Source: Nostoc sp. NIES-3756
GTDB lineage: Bacteria > Cyanobacteriota > Cyanobacteriia > Cyanobacteriales > Nostocaceae
Direction of reading: 5' to 3'
Assembly (NCBI RefSeq): GCF_001548375.1
Contig: NZ_AP017296.1
Coordinates: 383,305 to 447,304, forward strand
Length of the DNA: 64,000 nucleotides
The position numbers and the translations under genes are program-made. The notes under the pieces are model-generated. The model saw nothing but the letters and a program-made list of their open reading frames with translations. It was not told the DNA's origin and searched no databases. Positions 17,493 to 26,339 of this stretch are shown one piece after another. Every line of letters starts with the position of its first letter. Position 1 is the stretch's first letter.

Positions 17493-19316
17493 ATGGATCA
17501 CATGAGTTTTTCATTTTCAGATACCATTGCTGGCTATGTTACTCAATTTAACCGCAATGATAAAAGCTTTGGTATTAAAACTTCAGATGGACGAGAATAT
17601 CGAGCCTCCCTTACCCCAACTAGTTATGGACGCATCACCCAAAATTTAGGAGAGCCTTATCTTGACTGTACTAATCGGTTAGCAGAAATGCTTACACCTG
17701 GTCAACATGTATTTGCTTATGGTGTTTTCTATCCTCATGGACAAGAATATAAATTTGAAGTTCAATTTCTGGTGTTTCCTGGTGATGCACCTAGCAAATA
17801 TCGTCAAGAAGAATCTGATTGGTGGGTGAAGCAAATAATTTCCATTGCTGATGCTTATCTAAAATGGCAATTTGGTTATCCTGAAAAGCCTATAGATTAT
17901 CGAGAATACCGCACTATACTAAATCTGGCTGGTGAGAAAAAACGCGATGATTTTCTACAGGAAACAGACACGATTTCTCGTCTAGTTTATGGTTTTGCTT
18001 CGGCTTTCTTATTAACTGGTGAAGACCGTTTTCTAGAAGCCGCAGAAAAGGGTACTGAATATCTACGTCAACACATGAGATTCTATGACCCTGATGAAGA
18101 TTTGATTTATTGGTATCACGGTATTCAAGTCACAGGTAATAGGGAACAAAAACTGCTGACTTCTGAGTTTGGTGATGACTATGATGCAATACCCGCCTAT
18201 GAACAGATTTACGCTTTAGCCGGGCCAATTCAAACTTATCGGGTGACTGGTGATCCTCGCATTCTTAAAGATGCAGAGATGACGATTGATTTGTTTGACC
18301 GCTTTTTCTTAGACAAGGAAGGGGTGGGTTATTTCTCCCATATTGATCCCCTAACTCTAGACCCTCGTGCAGAATCACTCGGTCATAACCGTGCGCGGAA
18401 AAATTGGAACTCTGTTGGGGATCATGCACCAGCTTATTTGATTAATCTGTGGTTGGCTACTGGTGAACAAAGATATGCCGATATGTTGGAGTATACCTTT
18501 GATGCGATCGCCAAATATTTCCCTGATTACGAAAATAGTTCCTTTGTCCAAGAGCGTTTTTATGAAGATTGGAGTCATGATACTACTTGGGGAATGCAGC
18601 AAAACCGCGCTGTTGTAGGTCATAACCTGAAAATTGCTTGGAACATCATGAGGATGCAAAGCCTCAAACCCAAAGAGGAATATAGGGACTTAGCGCGAAA
18701 AATTGCTGCACTCATGCCTGCGGCTGGGAGCGATCGCCAACGCGGTGGCTGGTACGATATGGTAGAGCGCACATTAGCTGATGGTGAAGAACAATACCGC
18801 TTCGTTTGGCATGACAGGAAAGCTTGGTGGCAACAAGAGCAAGCTATCTTAGCTTATCTAATTCTCTATGGTGTCGAGAAACAGCCAGAATATTTACGTC
18901 ATGCTAGGGAAGCATCAGCTTTTTACAATGCCTTCTTCCTCGACCATGACGATGGCGCTATCTACTTCAATGTTCTAGCTAACGGTCTACCCTTTTTAAT
19001 GGGTAATGAACGCCTCAAAGGTAGCCACTCTATGAGCGGTTATCACTCAACTGAATTATGTTATTTGTCGGCAGTATATACCAACCTGTTGATTACTAAG
19101 CAACCAATGGACTTTTACTTTAAGCCCCAACCTGGAGCATTTAAAGATAATATCCTACGGGTGCAGCCAGATATTTTACCTCCTGGTAGTGTGCGAATTA
19201 GTCAAGTATGGGCAGATGAGCAAGAATATTATAATTTCGATGCCGATGCTTTAACAGTCAAATTACCAGAAACGCAAAAACCAGTAAAAATTAAGGTGCG
19301 GATTTCACCTAATTAA
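17493..19316 (+). CDS. AGE family epimerase/isomerase with N-terminal extension
   Basis: The protein (607 residues, or 604 from a second ATG at 17502) has an (alpha/alpha)6-barrel typical of N-acylglucosamine 2-epimerases over about 115-580, with RLVYGFASAFLLTGEDRFLE near 158 and conserved His in MSGYHSTELCYL and FVWHDRKAWWQQEQ. Such enzymes epimerise or isomerise free sugars such as N-acetylglucosamine, mannose or cellobiose. It is about 200 residues longer than standard members; the first 110 residues form a beta-rich segment of unknown fold. No signal peptide. With the DUF4432 protein it argues for a sugar-containing substrate in the cluster. Confidence 0.8.
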   Translation: MDHMSFSFSDTIAGYVTQFNRNDKSFGIKTSDGREYRASLTPTSYGRITQNLGEPYLDCTNRLAEMLTPGQHVFAYGVFYPHGQEYKFEVQFLVFPGDAPSKYRQEESDWWVKQIISIADAYLKWQFGYPEKPIDYREYRTILNLAGEKKRDDFLQETDTISRLVYGFASAFLLTGEDRFLEAAEKGTEYLRQHMRFYDPDEDLIYWYHGIQVTGNREQKLLTSEFGDDYDAIPAYEQIYALAGPIQTYRVTGDPRILKDAEMTIDLFDRFFLDKEGVGYFSHIDPLTLDPRAESLGHNRARKNWNSVGDHAPAYLINLWLATGEQRYADMLEYTFDAIAKYFPDYENSSFVQERFYEDWSHDTTWGMQQNRAVVGHNLKIAWNIMRMQSLKPKEEYRDLARKIAALMPAAGSDRQRGGWYDMVERTLADGEEQYRFVWHDRKAWWQQEQAILAYLILYGVEKQPEYLRHAREASAFYNAFFLDHDDGAIYFNVLANGLPFLMGNERLKGSHSMSGYHSTELCYLSAVYTNLLITKQPMDFYFKPQPGAFKDNILRVQPDILPPGSVRISQVWADEQEYYNFDADALTVKLPETQKPVKIKVRISPN

Positions 19317-19356
19317 AGAGGAAAAAATTTAGGCATTTCTAAAGAAGTTCTCTTGT

Positions 19357-19379
19357 GGGATGGGCATATTGCCCGTCCT
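19357..19379 (+). terminator. Hairpin repeat before the STAS gene
   Basis: GGGATGGGC pairs with GCCCGTCCT around a five-base loop (one G-T pair). It is of the same hairpin type as 14507-14527. Confidence 0.4.
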
Positions 19380-19411
19380 AGATTCTACCTACAAATCATC
19401 CCCACAATCTT

Positions 19412-19792
19412 ATGAAAATCAACGTCAAAACCTCGGCATCTCCAACTTTAAACGAACTACAACCAGTGACAGTAATTGAACTAAATGGTGATGTAGATAC
19501 TAATACGGCTCCCCTAGTTCAAGAACAAATTTTGCCACAAGTAAAAGCAGGAAGCAAAATCATTCTGGACATGACTCAAGTAAGTTATTTGTCCAGTGCT
19601 GGTTTAAGAATGTTGCTGTCACTATATCGGCAAATATTCAACCAAAATGCACAAATTATTTTGGTAGGACTTTCAGAAGAAATTGCCGACACAATGTCAA
19701 TAACTGGATTTCTAGACTTTTTTCAGACTGCTGATACTCTTAACCAAGCCTTAGAAGCTCTTAATGCCAAAGTTCAATTTACTCACACTTAA
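19412..19792 (+). CDS. STAS domain protein (anti-sigma factor antagonist type)
   Basis: The 126-residue single-domain protein carries the STAS signature: VIELNGDVDTNTAP near 25-38, then IILDMTQVSYLSSAGLRML near 50-68 with the conserved Ser that is phosphorylated in SpoIIAA-type proteins. Members work in partner-switching with anti-sigma kinases and PP2C phosphatases. Neither partner is encoded nearby. The next gene is a glycogen debranching enzyme, so it may control carbohydrate use or a signalling step with the downstream MinD/CHAT genes, which is inference. Confidence 0.85.
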   Translation: MKINVKTSASPTLNELQPVTVIELNGDVDTNTAPLVQEQILPQVKAGSKIILDMTQVSYLSSAGLRMLLSLYRQIFNQNAQIILVGLSEEIADTMSITGFLDFFQTADTLNQALEALNAKVQFTHT

Positions 19793-19826
19793 GTTTGTTA
19801 GGTATGTCCGCGTAGTGTCTTTTATA

Positions 19827-19842
19827 GAGGACTAAAGTCCTC
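19827..19842 (+). terminator. Short hairpin between STAS and debranching enzyme genes
   Basis: GAGGACT/AGTCCTC form a perfect 7-bp stem with a two-base loop. It is a common dispersed hairpin type and lacks a T-run. Confidence 0.35.
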
Positions 19843-19869
19843 ACTACAAACTCCCCACTCTTTAGAAAA

Positions 19870-21984
19870 ATGATGCAAAGAATTGATATTCATCCTACCC
19901 ATACTTACGAGAATTTTAAATTACGTACAGGTCGCCCGTTTCCTTTTGGAGCTACTTTAGTACCAGGAGGCGTAAATTTTTCTGTCTATTCTCGACAGGC
20001 TAAGTCCTGTAGTTTAGTGCTGTTTAAAAAACACGCTGCCGAACCGATGGCGGAAATTCCCTTCCCCGACGAGTTCCGCATTGGTAATGTCTTTTGCATG
20101 ATTGTATTTGGTTTAGATTATGAAAACATAGAATATGGCTACCGTATGGATGGCCCTTTCAACCCCAGAGAAGGAAACTGGTTTGACCAAACACAAATTC
20201 TTTTAGATCCCTATGCAAAAATTATCGGTGGTAGAGACATTTGGGGCGAAAAACCAGATTGGAACAATATCTATCAGCATAGAGCGCGTCTAGCCTTTGA
20301 TGATTTTGATTGGGAAGGTGAGCGACCGTTAAATATTCCCACAGAGGATTTAGTTATTTACGAAATGCACGTTCGTAGCTTTACTAGTCACCTTTCTTCT
20401 GGTGTCAAACATCCAGGTACTTTTGCCGCTATCCGCGAAAAAATCCCCTATCTCAAAGAATTAGGTGTCAACTGTGTGGAATTGATGCCGATTTATGAGT
20501 TTGATGAATTTGAAAACAGTCGCCCTAATCCCCACACAGGAGAAATGTTATTTAATTACTGGGGTTATAGTACTGTCGGCTTTTTTGCACCCAAAGCTGG
20601 CTACGCGGCTACAGGTAAATATGGGATGCAGGTTGATGAACTCAAAACCCTAATTAAAACCCTGCATCAAAATGGAATTGAAGTAATTCTCGATGTCGTC
20701 TTTAACCATACAGCCGAAGGTAATGAAAACGGCCCCTCTATTTCCTTTCGCGGTATCGACAATCAAACCTACTATATGTTGACACCGGATGGTTATTACT
20801 TCAACTTTAGTGGTACTGGCAACACTCTCAACTGTAACAATCCTATTGTCCGGCACATGGTGGTGGATTGCCTGCGTTATTGGGCTTCTGAGTATCATAT
20901 TGATGGTTTTCGCTTCGATTTAGCGACGATTTTAGGACGCGATCCTTGGGGCGCACCCCTTTCTAACCCACCGCTATTAGAAAGTTTGGCATTCGACCCG
21001 ATTTTAGCTAATTGCAAACTCATTGCTGAAGCTTGGGATGCAGGCGGTCTTTATCAAGTAGGCTCTTTTCCTGCTTTTGGGCGTTGGCTGGAGTGGAATG
21101 GTAAATACCGGGACACTATTCGTAAATTCCTCAAGGGTGAGCCTGGGCAAGCAGGAGACATGGCGCAACGGCTACAGGGTTCACCAGATTTATATGCGGC
21201 GGCTGGTCGAGGCCCGACAGCTTCAATTAATTTTATTACTTGTCATGATGGTTTTACTTTGATGGATTTAGTTTCTTATGATGGCAAGCATAATGAAGCT
21301 AACGGCGAAAATAATAATGATGGTACGAATGACAACGATAGTTGGAATTGCGGTTGGGAAGGTGAGACTAACAATTTAGAAATCAATGCTTTACGCCACC
21401 GTCAGATTAAAAATGCTGTGGCAATGTTGATGGTTAGCCAAGGAGTACCAATGATTCTCATGGGTGATGAGATGGGACGTACTCAGAGGGGTAACAACAA
21501 CACTTACTGTCACGACAACGAATTAAACTGGTTGGACTGGCAATTATTAGCAGCCAATGCAGATTTATTTAAGTTTTTTAAAGATTGTATTGCTTTTCGT
21601 CACGCTCATCCAGTGTTGAAAAATAAATGGCACTTCCGAAATGTGGATTATGCTAACAGTGGCTATGCTGATATTACTTGGCATGGAACTCAAGCATGGA
21701 ATGCTGACTGGTCTGATTTTAGTCGTATCCTGGCTTTCATGCTCTGTGGGCAGCACGCCAAGGGGGGAACAGTAAGTGATGATTATATATATGTGGCGAT
21801 GAATATGTATTGGGATAGTCTGTGGTTTGAATTACCTGGGCTACCTCAAGGAAGACAGTGGTATGTGTTCGCCAATACTGGCGTTAGTGAGGCAAGTTGG
21901 ACACCTGGAACTGAGCCAATATTAGACAATCAGTCTGGGTTCTTGATAGGTGGGCGTTCGGTGGTGATTTTGGTGGGGAAATAA
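19870..21984 (+). CDS. glgX: Glycogen debranching enzyme, GlgX/isoamylase type
   Basis: The enzyme hydrolyses alpha-1,6 branches of glycogen. The 704-residue protein has an N-terminal carbohydrate-binding beta-sandwich (about 15-110) and a GH13 barrel. Catalytic residues are visible: the nucleophile Asp in DGFRFDLA near 349, the acid Glu in LIAEAWDAGG near 386 and the Asp in CHDGFTLMD near 459. VVFNHTAEGNE is the first conserved GH13 region. Length is normal for the family (about 690-710). It follows the STAS gene by 77 bases. A subfamily call between GlgX and TreX-like isoamylase cannot be made by eye. Confidence 0.9.
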   Translation: MMQRIDIHPTHTYENFKLRTGRPFPFGATLVPGGVNFSVYSRQAKSCSLVLFKKHAAEPMAEIPFPDEFRIGNVFCMIVFGLDYENIEYGYRMDGPFNPREGNWFDQTQILLDPYAKIIGGRDIWGEKPDWNNIYQHRARLAFDDFDWEGERPLNIPTEDLVIYEMHVRSFTSHLSSGVKHPGTFAAIREKIPYLKELGVNCVELMPIYEFDEFENSRPNPHTGEMLFNYWGYSTVGFFAPKAGYAATGKYGMQVDELKTLIKTLHQNGIEVILDVVFNHTAEGNENGPSISFRGIDNQTYYMLTPDGYYFNFSGTGNTLNCNNPIVRHMVVDCLRYWASEYHIDGFRFDLATILGRDPWGAPLSNPPLLESLAFDPILANCKLIAEAWDAGGLYQVGSFPAFGRWLEWNGKYRDTIRKFLKGEPGQAGDMAQRLQGSPDLYAAAGRGPTASINFITCHDGFTLMDLVSYDGKHNEANGENNNDGTNDNDSWNCGWEGETNNLEINALRHRQIKNAVAMLMVSQGVPMILMGDEMGRTQRGNNNTYCHDNELNWLDWQLLAANADLFKFFKDCIAFRHAHPVLKNKWHFRNVDYANSGYADITWHGTQAWNADWSDFSRILAFMLCGQHAKGGTVSDDYIYVAMNMYWDSLWFELPGLPQGRQWYVFANTGVSEASWTPGTEPILDNQSGFLIGGRSVVILVGK

Positions 21985-22159
21985 ACAGGAATTTGGTATT
22001 ATTTAATAGTTTTTTTCAAGCTCACGCAAAGGCGCATTCGCGCAGCGTCTCGTAGAGAAGGTGCAAACAAGGATTAAAAAGAGATATTTAGCTAAGAAGC
22101 GTGTTCTTACTCCATGTCTTCTTTGCGTTACTCTGCGTTTAAATTATTCATGAGGTTTT

Positions 22160-22921
22160 ATGTCGAAAATTGTTTCCGTTCACTCATTTAGAGGGGGAAC
22201 GGGTAAATCAAATATGACTGCTAATCTCGCTGCTACTATTGCCCGTTATGGGCATCGAGTTGGCATTGTTGATACTGATATTCAATCCCCTGGTATTCAC
22301 GTTATTTTTGGATTTGATGAAGACACGATGACTCTTTCTTTAAATGATTATTTATGGGGTCATTGTGATATTGAAGATACAGCTTATGATGTTACTTCTG
22401 CTTTGAAGGGAACAGGTAAAAAGGATAGTGCTATTTACTTGATTCCTTCTTCTATCAATCTTAGCGAAATTACCAAAATTATTCGTGATGGCTATGATGT
22501 AGGTCTTTTACATGATGGCTTTCACGAGTTAGTTGATAAGCTAAATTTGGAGTATTTATTTATTGATACTCATCCTGGATTAAATGAGGAAACCTTACTT
22601 TCTATTACTATTTCTGATGCTTTAATTATTATTTTACGTCCAGACTATCAAGACTTTCAAGGTACTGCTGTAGCTGTTGACGTAGCTCGGCAATTAGAAG
22701 TTCCTGAGTTATTGTTAATTGTTAATAAAGCACTGCCAACTTTAGATTTTCAGACTTTACAAGAACAAATGGAAGCTGCTTATGATGGTACTGTGGCTGG
22801 TATTGTACCGTTTGCAGAAGAAGTAGTACAGCTAGCTAGTAGCGATATCTTCTGCTTACGTTACCCCCATCATCCCTTTAGCTTAGAAGTAGAAGCGATC
22901 GCTAAAAAAATTCGCCAATAG
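22160..22921 (+). CDS. MinD/ParA-like P-loop ATPase
   Basis: The 253-residue protein has a deviant Walker A motif, FRGGTGKSNMTANLA, near residues 9-23, with the signature Lys-Ser, and a Walker A' region GIVDTDIQSPG. A Walker B equivalent is LEYLFIDTHPGLNEE near 133. Such ATPases dimerise on ATP and position cellular cargo or regulate partner proteins. No ParB-like partner or centromere is visible, so plasmid partition is unlikely; it sits 34 bases ahead of a CHAT protein, its probable functional partner. Confidence 0.85.
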   Translation: MSKIVSVHSFRGGTGKSNMTANLAATIARYGHRVGIVDTDIQSPGIHVIFGFDEDTMTLSLNDYLWGHCDIEDTAYDVTSALKGTGKKDSAIYLIPSSINLSEITKIIRDGYDVGLLHDGFHELVDKLNLEYLFIDTHPGLNEETLLSITISDALIIILRPDYQDFQGTAVAVDVARQLEVPELLLIVNKALPTLDFQTLQEQMEAAYDGTVAGIVPFAEEVVQLASSDIFCLRYPHHPFSLEVEAIAKKIRQ

Positions 22922-22955
22922 TTCTGTAACCTATATTCCCTTACGTTTAACACTT

Positions 22956-24308
22956 ATGCACCAAGTAAATTATTTAACTATTATACTTTTAATTACTGGA
23001 ATAATTGTACCTGTATCAGCACAAACTGAAACTATTCATGTAGTTCAAACTCCTAGAAATATTAGATTTAAACCTCCAAAAGCTCAACTATCAGTAAAAA
23101 GTGATGTTATAGCTGTTCAAGAAGAAAGTTGGAAAAAAGATTATGAAAAATATTTAGAATATGATTTTAACCAAGCAATCATGGGTGCTAACTCTGTGAG
23201 GAAAGTTTTACAGAAAATTACTAATGAAACTGGTAAAAAATCTGCTGTTGTTTATCTCATTCCAGGAGAAAGCGAATTAGAAATTATTTTAGTCAAATCT
23301 AATCAAGAGCCAATCCGTAAGACTATATCAGCTGCTAATCGTCAGAATCTCATCAAGGTGGTTAAAAAATTTCAAAGTGAAATCAATGATATTAAACAAG
23401 TTGACAATCAAAATTATTTAGCTGATGCACAACAGCTTTATCAATGGTTGATTGCTCCCATTGCACAAGATTTGCAAGCTGAAAATATAGATACATTACT
23501 TTTTTGTGTTGGTGTTGGTTTGCGTTCTTTACCGTTTTCGGCTTTGCATGATGGTAAGCAATTTCTGGTGGAAAAGTATAGTACAAGCTTAATTCCTGCT
23601 TTCAGTCTCACAAACACTCGTTATACAGATATTCGTAATTCCCCAGTTTTAGCAATGGGAGCCTCCCAATTCCAAAACTTGGAACCTTTGCCGTCTGTAC
23701 CTGTGGAGTTATCGACAATTGTGCAGAACAAAGGGGGTAGTAATTTTCTCAACGATAAATTTACTGTGGATAATTTGCGATCGCAACGGCAACAGCAATT
23801 CTACAAAATTGTTCACTTGGCAACTCACGGGGTCTTTACATCAGGCGCAGTGAGCAATTCCTATATTCAATTTTGGAATACAAGGGTGCGTTTAAACCAG
23901 TTACGCAATTTGCAATTAAATACTCCCCCTGTAGATTTATTAGTTCTGAGTGCTTGTCAAACCGCCTTAGGGGATGAAGAAGCAGAATTAGGCTTTTCTG
24001 GGTTGGCTCTGGAGGCAGGAGCTAAATCAGCAATAGGTAGTCTGTGGTCTGTGAGTGATGTCGGTACTTTAGCCTTGATGACAGAATTTTATAGCCAATT
24101 GAATACATTACCTATCAAAGCAGATGCTTTAAGACAAGCACAAATAATAATGCTTCATAAACAAATTCAAATTAGGCAAGGACAACTACAGCAACTGAGG
24201 TCAAGCAGAAAAATACCCTTACCACCGGAAATGGCAAAAATTGGAGATTTTGATCTATCCCATCCATATTATTGGGCAGCTTTTACCATGATTGGCAGCC
24301 CTTGGTAG
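22956..24308 (+). CDS. Exported CHAT domain protein
   Basis: CHAT domains are caspase-like proteases. This 450-residue protein has an N-terminal hydrophobic signal sequence (about 5-23), then an RFKPPK motif identical to that of the DUF928 protein at 1542. The CHAT domain (about 140-450) has the catalytic His in HLATHGVF near 290 and Cys in LSACQTALG near 333, so it should be active. The FSGLALEAGAKSAIGSLW segment follows, as usual. Export means any proteolysis would act outside the cytoplasm. It probably forms a unit with the upstream MinD-like gene. Target unknown. Confidence 0.85.
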   Translation: MHQVNYLTIILLITGIIVPVSAQTETIHVVQTPRNIRFKPPKAQLSVKSDVIAVQEESWKKDYEKYLEYDFNQAIMGANSVRKVLQKITNETGKKSAVVYLIPGESELEIILVKSNQEPIRKTISAANRQNLIKVVKKFQSEINDIKQVDNQNYLADAQQLYQWLIAPIAQDLQAENIDTLLFCVGVGLRSLPFSALHDGKQFLVEKYSTSLIPAFSLTNTRYTDIRNSPVLAMGASQFQNLEPLPSVPVELSTIVQNKGGSNFLNDKFTVDNLRSQRQQQFYKIVHLATHGVFTSGAVSNSYIQFWNTRVRLNQLRNLQLNTPPVDLLVLSACQTALGDEEAELGFSGLALEAGAKSAIGSLWSVSDVGTLALMTEFYSQLNTLPIKADALRQAQIIMLHKQIQIRQGQLQQLRSSRKIPLPPEMAKIGDFDLSHPYYWAAFTMIGSPW

Positions 24309-24408
24309 GTAAGCCAAGTATTTGGTGTTAAAGAAACTCGCAGGCAATACAGTTGGCAGCAAAAGTTGCCAAGAACCATCTTTTCCTTTAAGTGACATAA
24401 ATCCAAGG

Positions 24409-24437
24409 CATAAGTTGTCAAAATCGGACAACTTATG
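24409..24437 (+). terminator. Hairpin after the CHAT gene
   Basis: CATAAGTTGTC/GACAACTTATG form a perfect 11-bp stem with a seven-base loop about 100 bases after the CHAT stop. No T-run follows. Confidence 0.45.
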
Positions 24438-24739
24438 GCTAAAGTCACACCTACCCCTACAAACAGCCCGTAACAAAAAATAAGAGACCCTTATCTTTTG
24501 TCCGATATAAACTACGATTAAAACACAGGATTTTTGACAATACCGATTTTCAGACATCTTGTGTCAGTTGCTGACTTATTGAAATAACTCAAAGTCTTTA
24601 CGGGGAATGTAGCGTATTTGCGTGGGCATTTGCCTATACTTTTAGCCCATACCTTATATTAGCTAGCGTGGCAAAACTTACTAGAGAGGAGCAGAAATCC
24701 TGTAATCTTGAGCTAGTAGCGAAATAATAGTGCAAAAAC

Positions 24740-25504
24740 TTGGTAAGAAAAAGTTTAAAACCAGAGGCAACATCGTTTGAAGTACTTGATTGTGTTCAAA
24801 AAAAATGCCCTTCGTGCGGTCAAGCAATGTGGAATGAATACAATAATCCTCGACATATAAGAACGTTAAATGGAGTAGTAGAACTACAGCTAAAAATTCG
24901 TCGATGTCAAAATAAGCTAGAGCGGTAAAACTTGCTAGAGTAGATTTTTAATGATTGAAATAGGCGTAAATAGGTAAACCAAAATTTTCAATAATAACGA
25001 ATTTACTAGGTTTAAGTTTTTGCTCTAGCTAGCTTTGCCACGCTAGAAAATAAGTCATGTTTGCGGTACAAAAAAGCATATCGACCAGAGCAAGAAGGTT
25101 CCTTAGCTCTACCACAAAGCGAATTTGGTTTGGATGTGATTGCTTATATAGGAGCATTACGCTACCAGGAACATAGAAGCGTTCCCCAAATACACGCTCA
25201 CCTTGAATTAAAAAGCATATGTATAAGTCAACGAACGGTCACGCACCTAATTGACAGATATGACGAGTTACTTTCTTTATGGCTAAAAGACCAGAAAAGG
25301 TTAAAAGCAATAGTGGCTAATCAAGGACGAGTGATATTAGCTATTGATGGAATGCAACCAGAAATTGGACATGAGGTATTATGGGTAATTCGAGATTGCT
25401 TATCAGGAGAAATTTTACTAGCTAAAACCTTATTATCATCAAGAAATGAAGATTTAGTGGCGTTATTATCTAGAGCGGTAAAACTTGCTAGAGTAGATTT
25501 TTAA
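24740..25504 (+). pseudogene. Transposase gene disrupted by a MITE
   Basis: The first part (24740-24916) encodes the zinc-binding N-terminus with CPSCGQAMW. A 130-bp MITE plus an 8-base duplication interrupts it. The second part, from 25047, carries on with LRYKKAYRPEQEGS and a DDE-like stretch VILAIDGMQPEIGHEV. Removing the MITE and one copy of AAAATAAG restores the reading frame exactly through the motif RCQNKSCLRYKK. The second part runs into the MITE-like right end at 25470 and stops, so the remaining catalytic region is missing. The start (TTG) is uncertain. Confidence 0.7.
24917..25046. mobile_element. 130-bp MITE, copy 1
   Basis: The MITE begins CTAGAGCGGTAAAACTTG and ends with an imperfect inverse (about 19 of 24 positions match). 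It is flanked by the 8-base direct repeat AAAATAAG (24909-24916 and 25047-25054). Its ends resemble those of the host insertion sequence, so it is probably mobilised by the same transposase. Confidence 0.85.
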
Positions 25505-25599
25505 TGATTGAAATAGGCGTAAATAGGTAAACCAAAATTTTCAATAATAACGAATTTACTAGGTTTAAGTTTTTGCTCTAGCTAGCTTTGCCACGCTAG
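25470..25599. mobile_element. 130-bp MITE, copy 2, forming the right end of the element
   Basis: The sequence looks identical to copy 1, but its left and right flanks do not form a duplication. Instead its right flank is the TATATTAG repeat of the whole element. This fits recombination between an internal MITE and the original right end, deleting the transposase 3' part. Confidence 0.8.
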
Positions 25600-25894
25600 T
25601 ATATTAGCTGTTCATTAGCATCAATATCTGCATTTTGGTTAATCCTTTACATAACGTATTAATCTGCACGGTTTACCTTGTTTGAGTTCGCATCTAGGTA
25701 ACGTTCACTGATCGTCTAAATAAGTTACAACTGCAAACATGGTGTCACTTTTTGGCTACATTCTGGCGATCAGCTACGCTCTTGCGTTACGCCATCGCAA
25801 TAGAATTAGCATTTTATCGCTTAGAGGTTTGCTTTACTCAGCTTGATGTATGAATTGAGTCAGTAAAATGTTTGTTCACCGTAGTATATAGGTA

Positions 25895-26057
25895 TTGTCT
25901 AGGTAAATAAATTTGTTTTTAGATAACGCTTTAAGCTTATTTTACCTAGACAAAATTTTAATTTAATAAACTGTATATTTTTAAGCTAAGTTAGTTAGCT
26001 TAAATTTCTTCTCTAGGTAACATCTAGGTATTGTCTAGGTTAGACAAAACTATAGGC
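25895..26057. promoter_or_regulatory. Cluster of TTGTCTAGGT motifs, partly palindromic
   Basis: TTGTCTAGGTAAA at 25895-25907 has its perfect inverse at 25941-25953. A second palindrome, TTGTCTA/TAGACAA with three bases between, lies at 26041-26057. Further TCTAGGTA copies occur at 25693, 26023 and 26033. The arrangement resembles iterons, operators or recombination sites; no neighbouring gene explains it. Confidence 0.45.
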
Positions 26058-26339
26058 ATTTAAGGCATCACTGTGCCAGAATGTACATTAAAAAATATTT
26101 GTCAGTTTTCAACAATTACTGTCAAGTCACTCGGTTTTTTGGCTCTTGTGCCATTAGAGTTATGCTCTAGCTCCTCAAATTCCAGTTTTAAATAATTATT
26201 GTCCTCTTCACCTATAAAAACGAGGCTAATTATCTACCAGAATTTCGCAGTTAAATCGTGAAATGCTGAAACAGCAAGCGTCTTCAACTATACTTTGGGC
26301 AGGGTGGTTTATAGGAGAGCGATCGCGCCCGTGGCTCAT

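Larger units (their letters stand above)
24663..25599 (+). mobile_element. Degenerate insertion sequence with internal MITE
   Basis: The element is bounded by CTAGCGTGGCAAA at the left and its inverse at the right, and flanked by an 8-base direct repeat TATATTAG (24655-24662 and 25600-25607). It encodes a broken transposase with a CPSCG zinc-binding motif near its N-terminus. The 8-base duplication and the N-terminal zinc motif suggest an ISL3-like element, but this is tentative. One 130-bp MITE lies inside, and the right end is itself a MITE-like copy, so the 3' part of the transposase has been lost. Confidence 0.75.
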
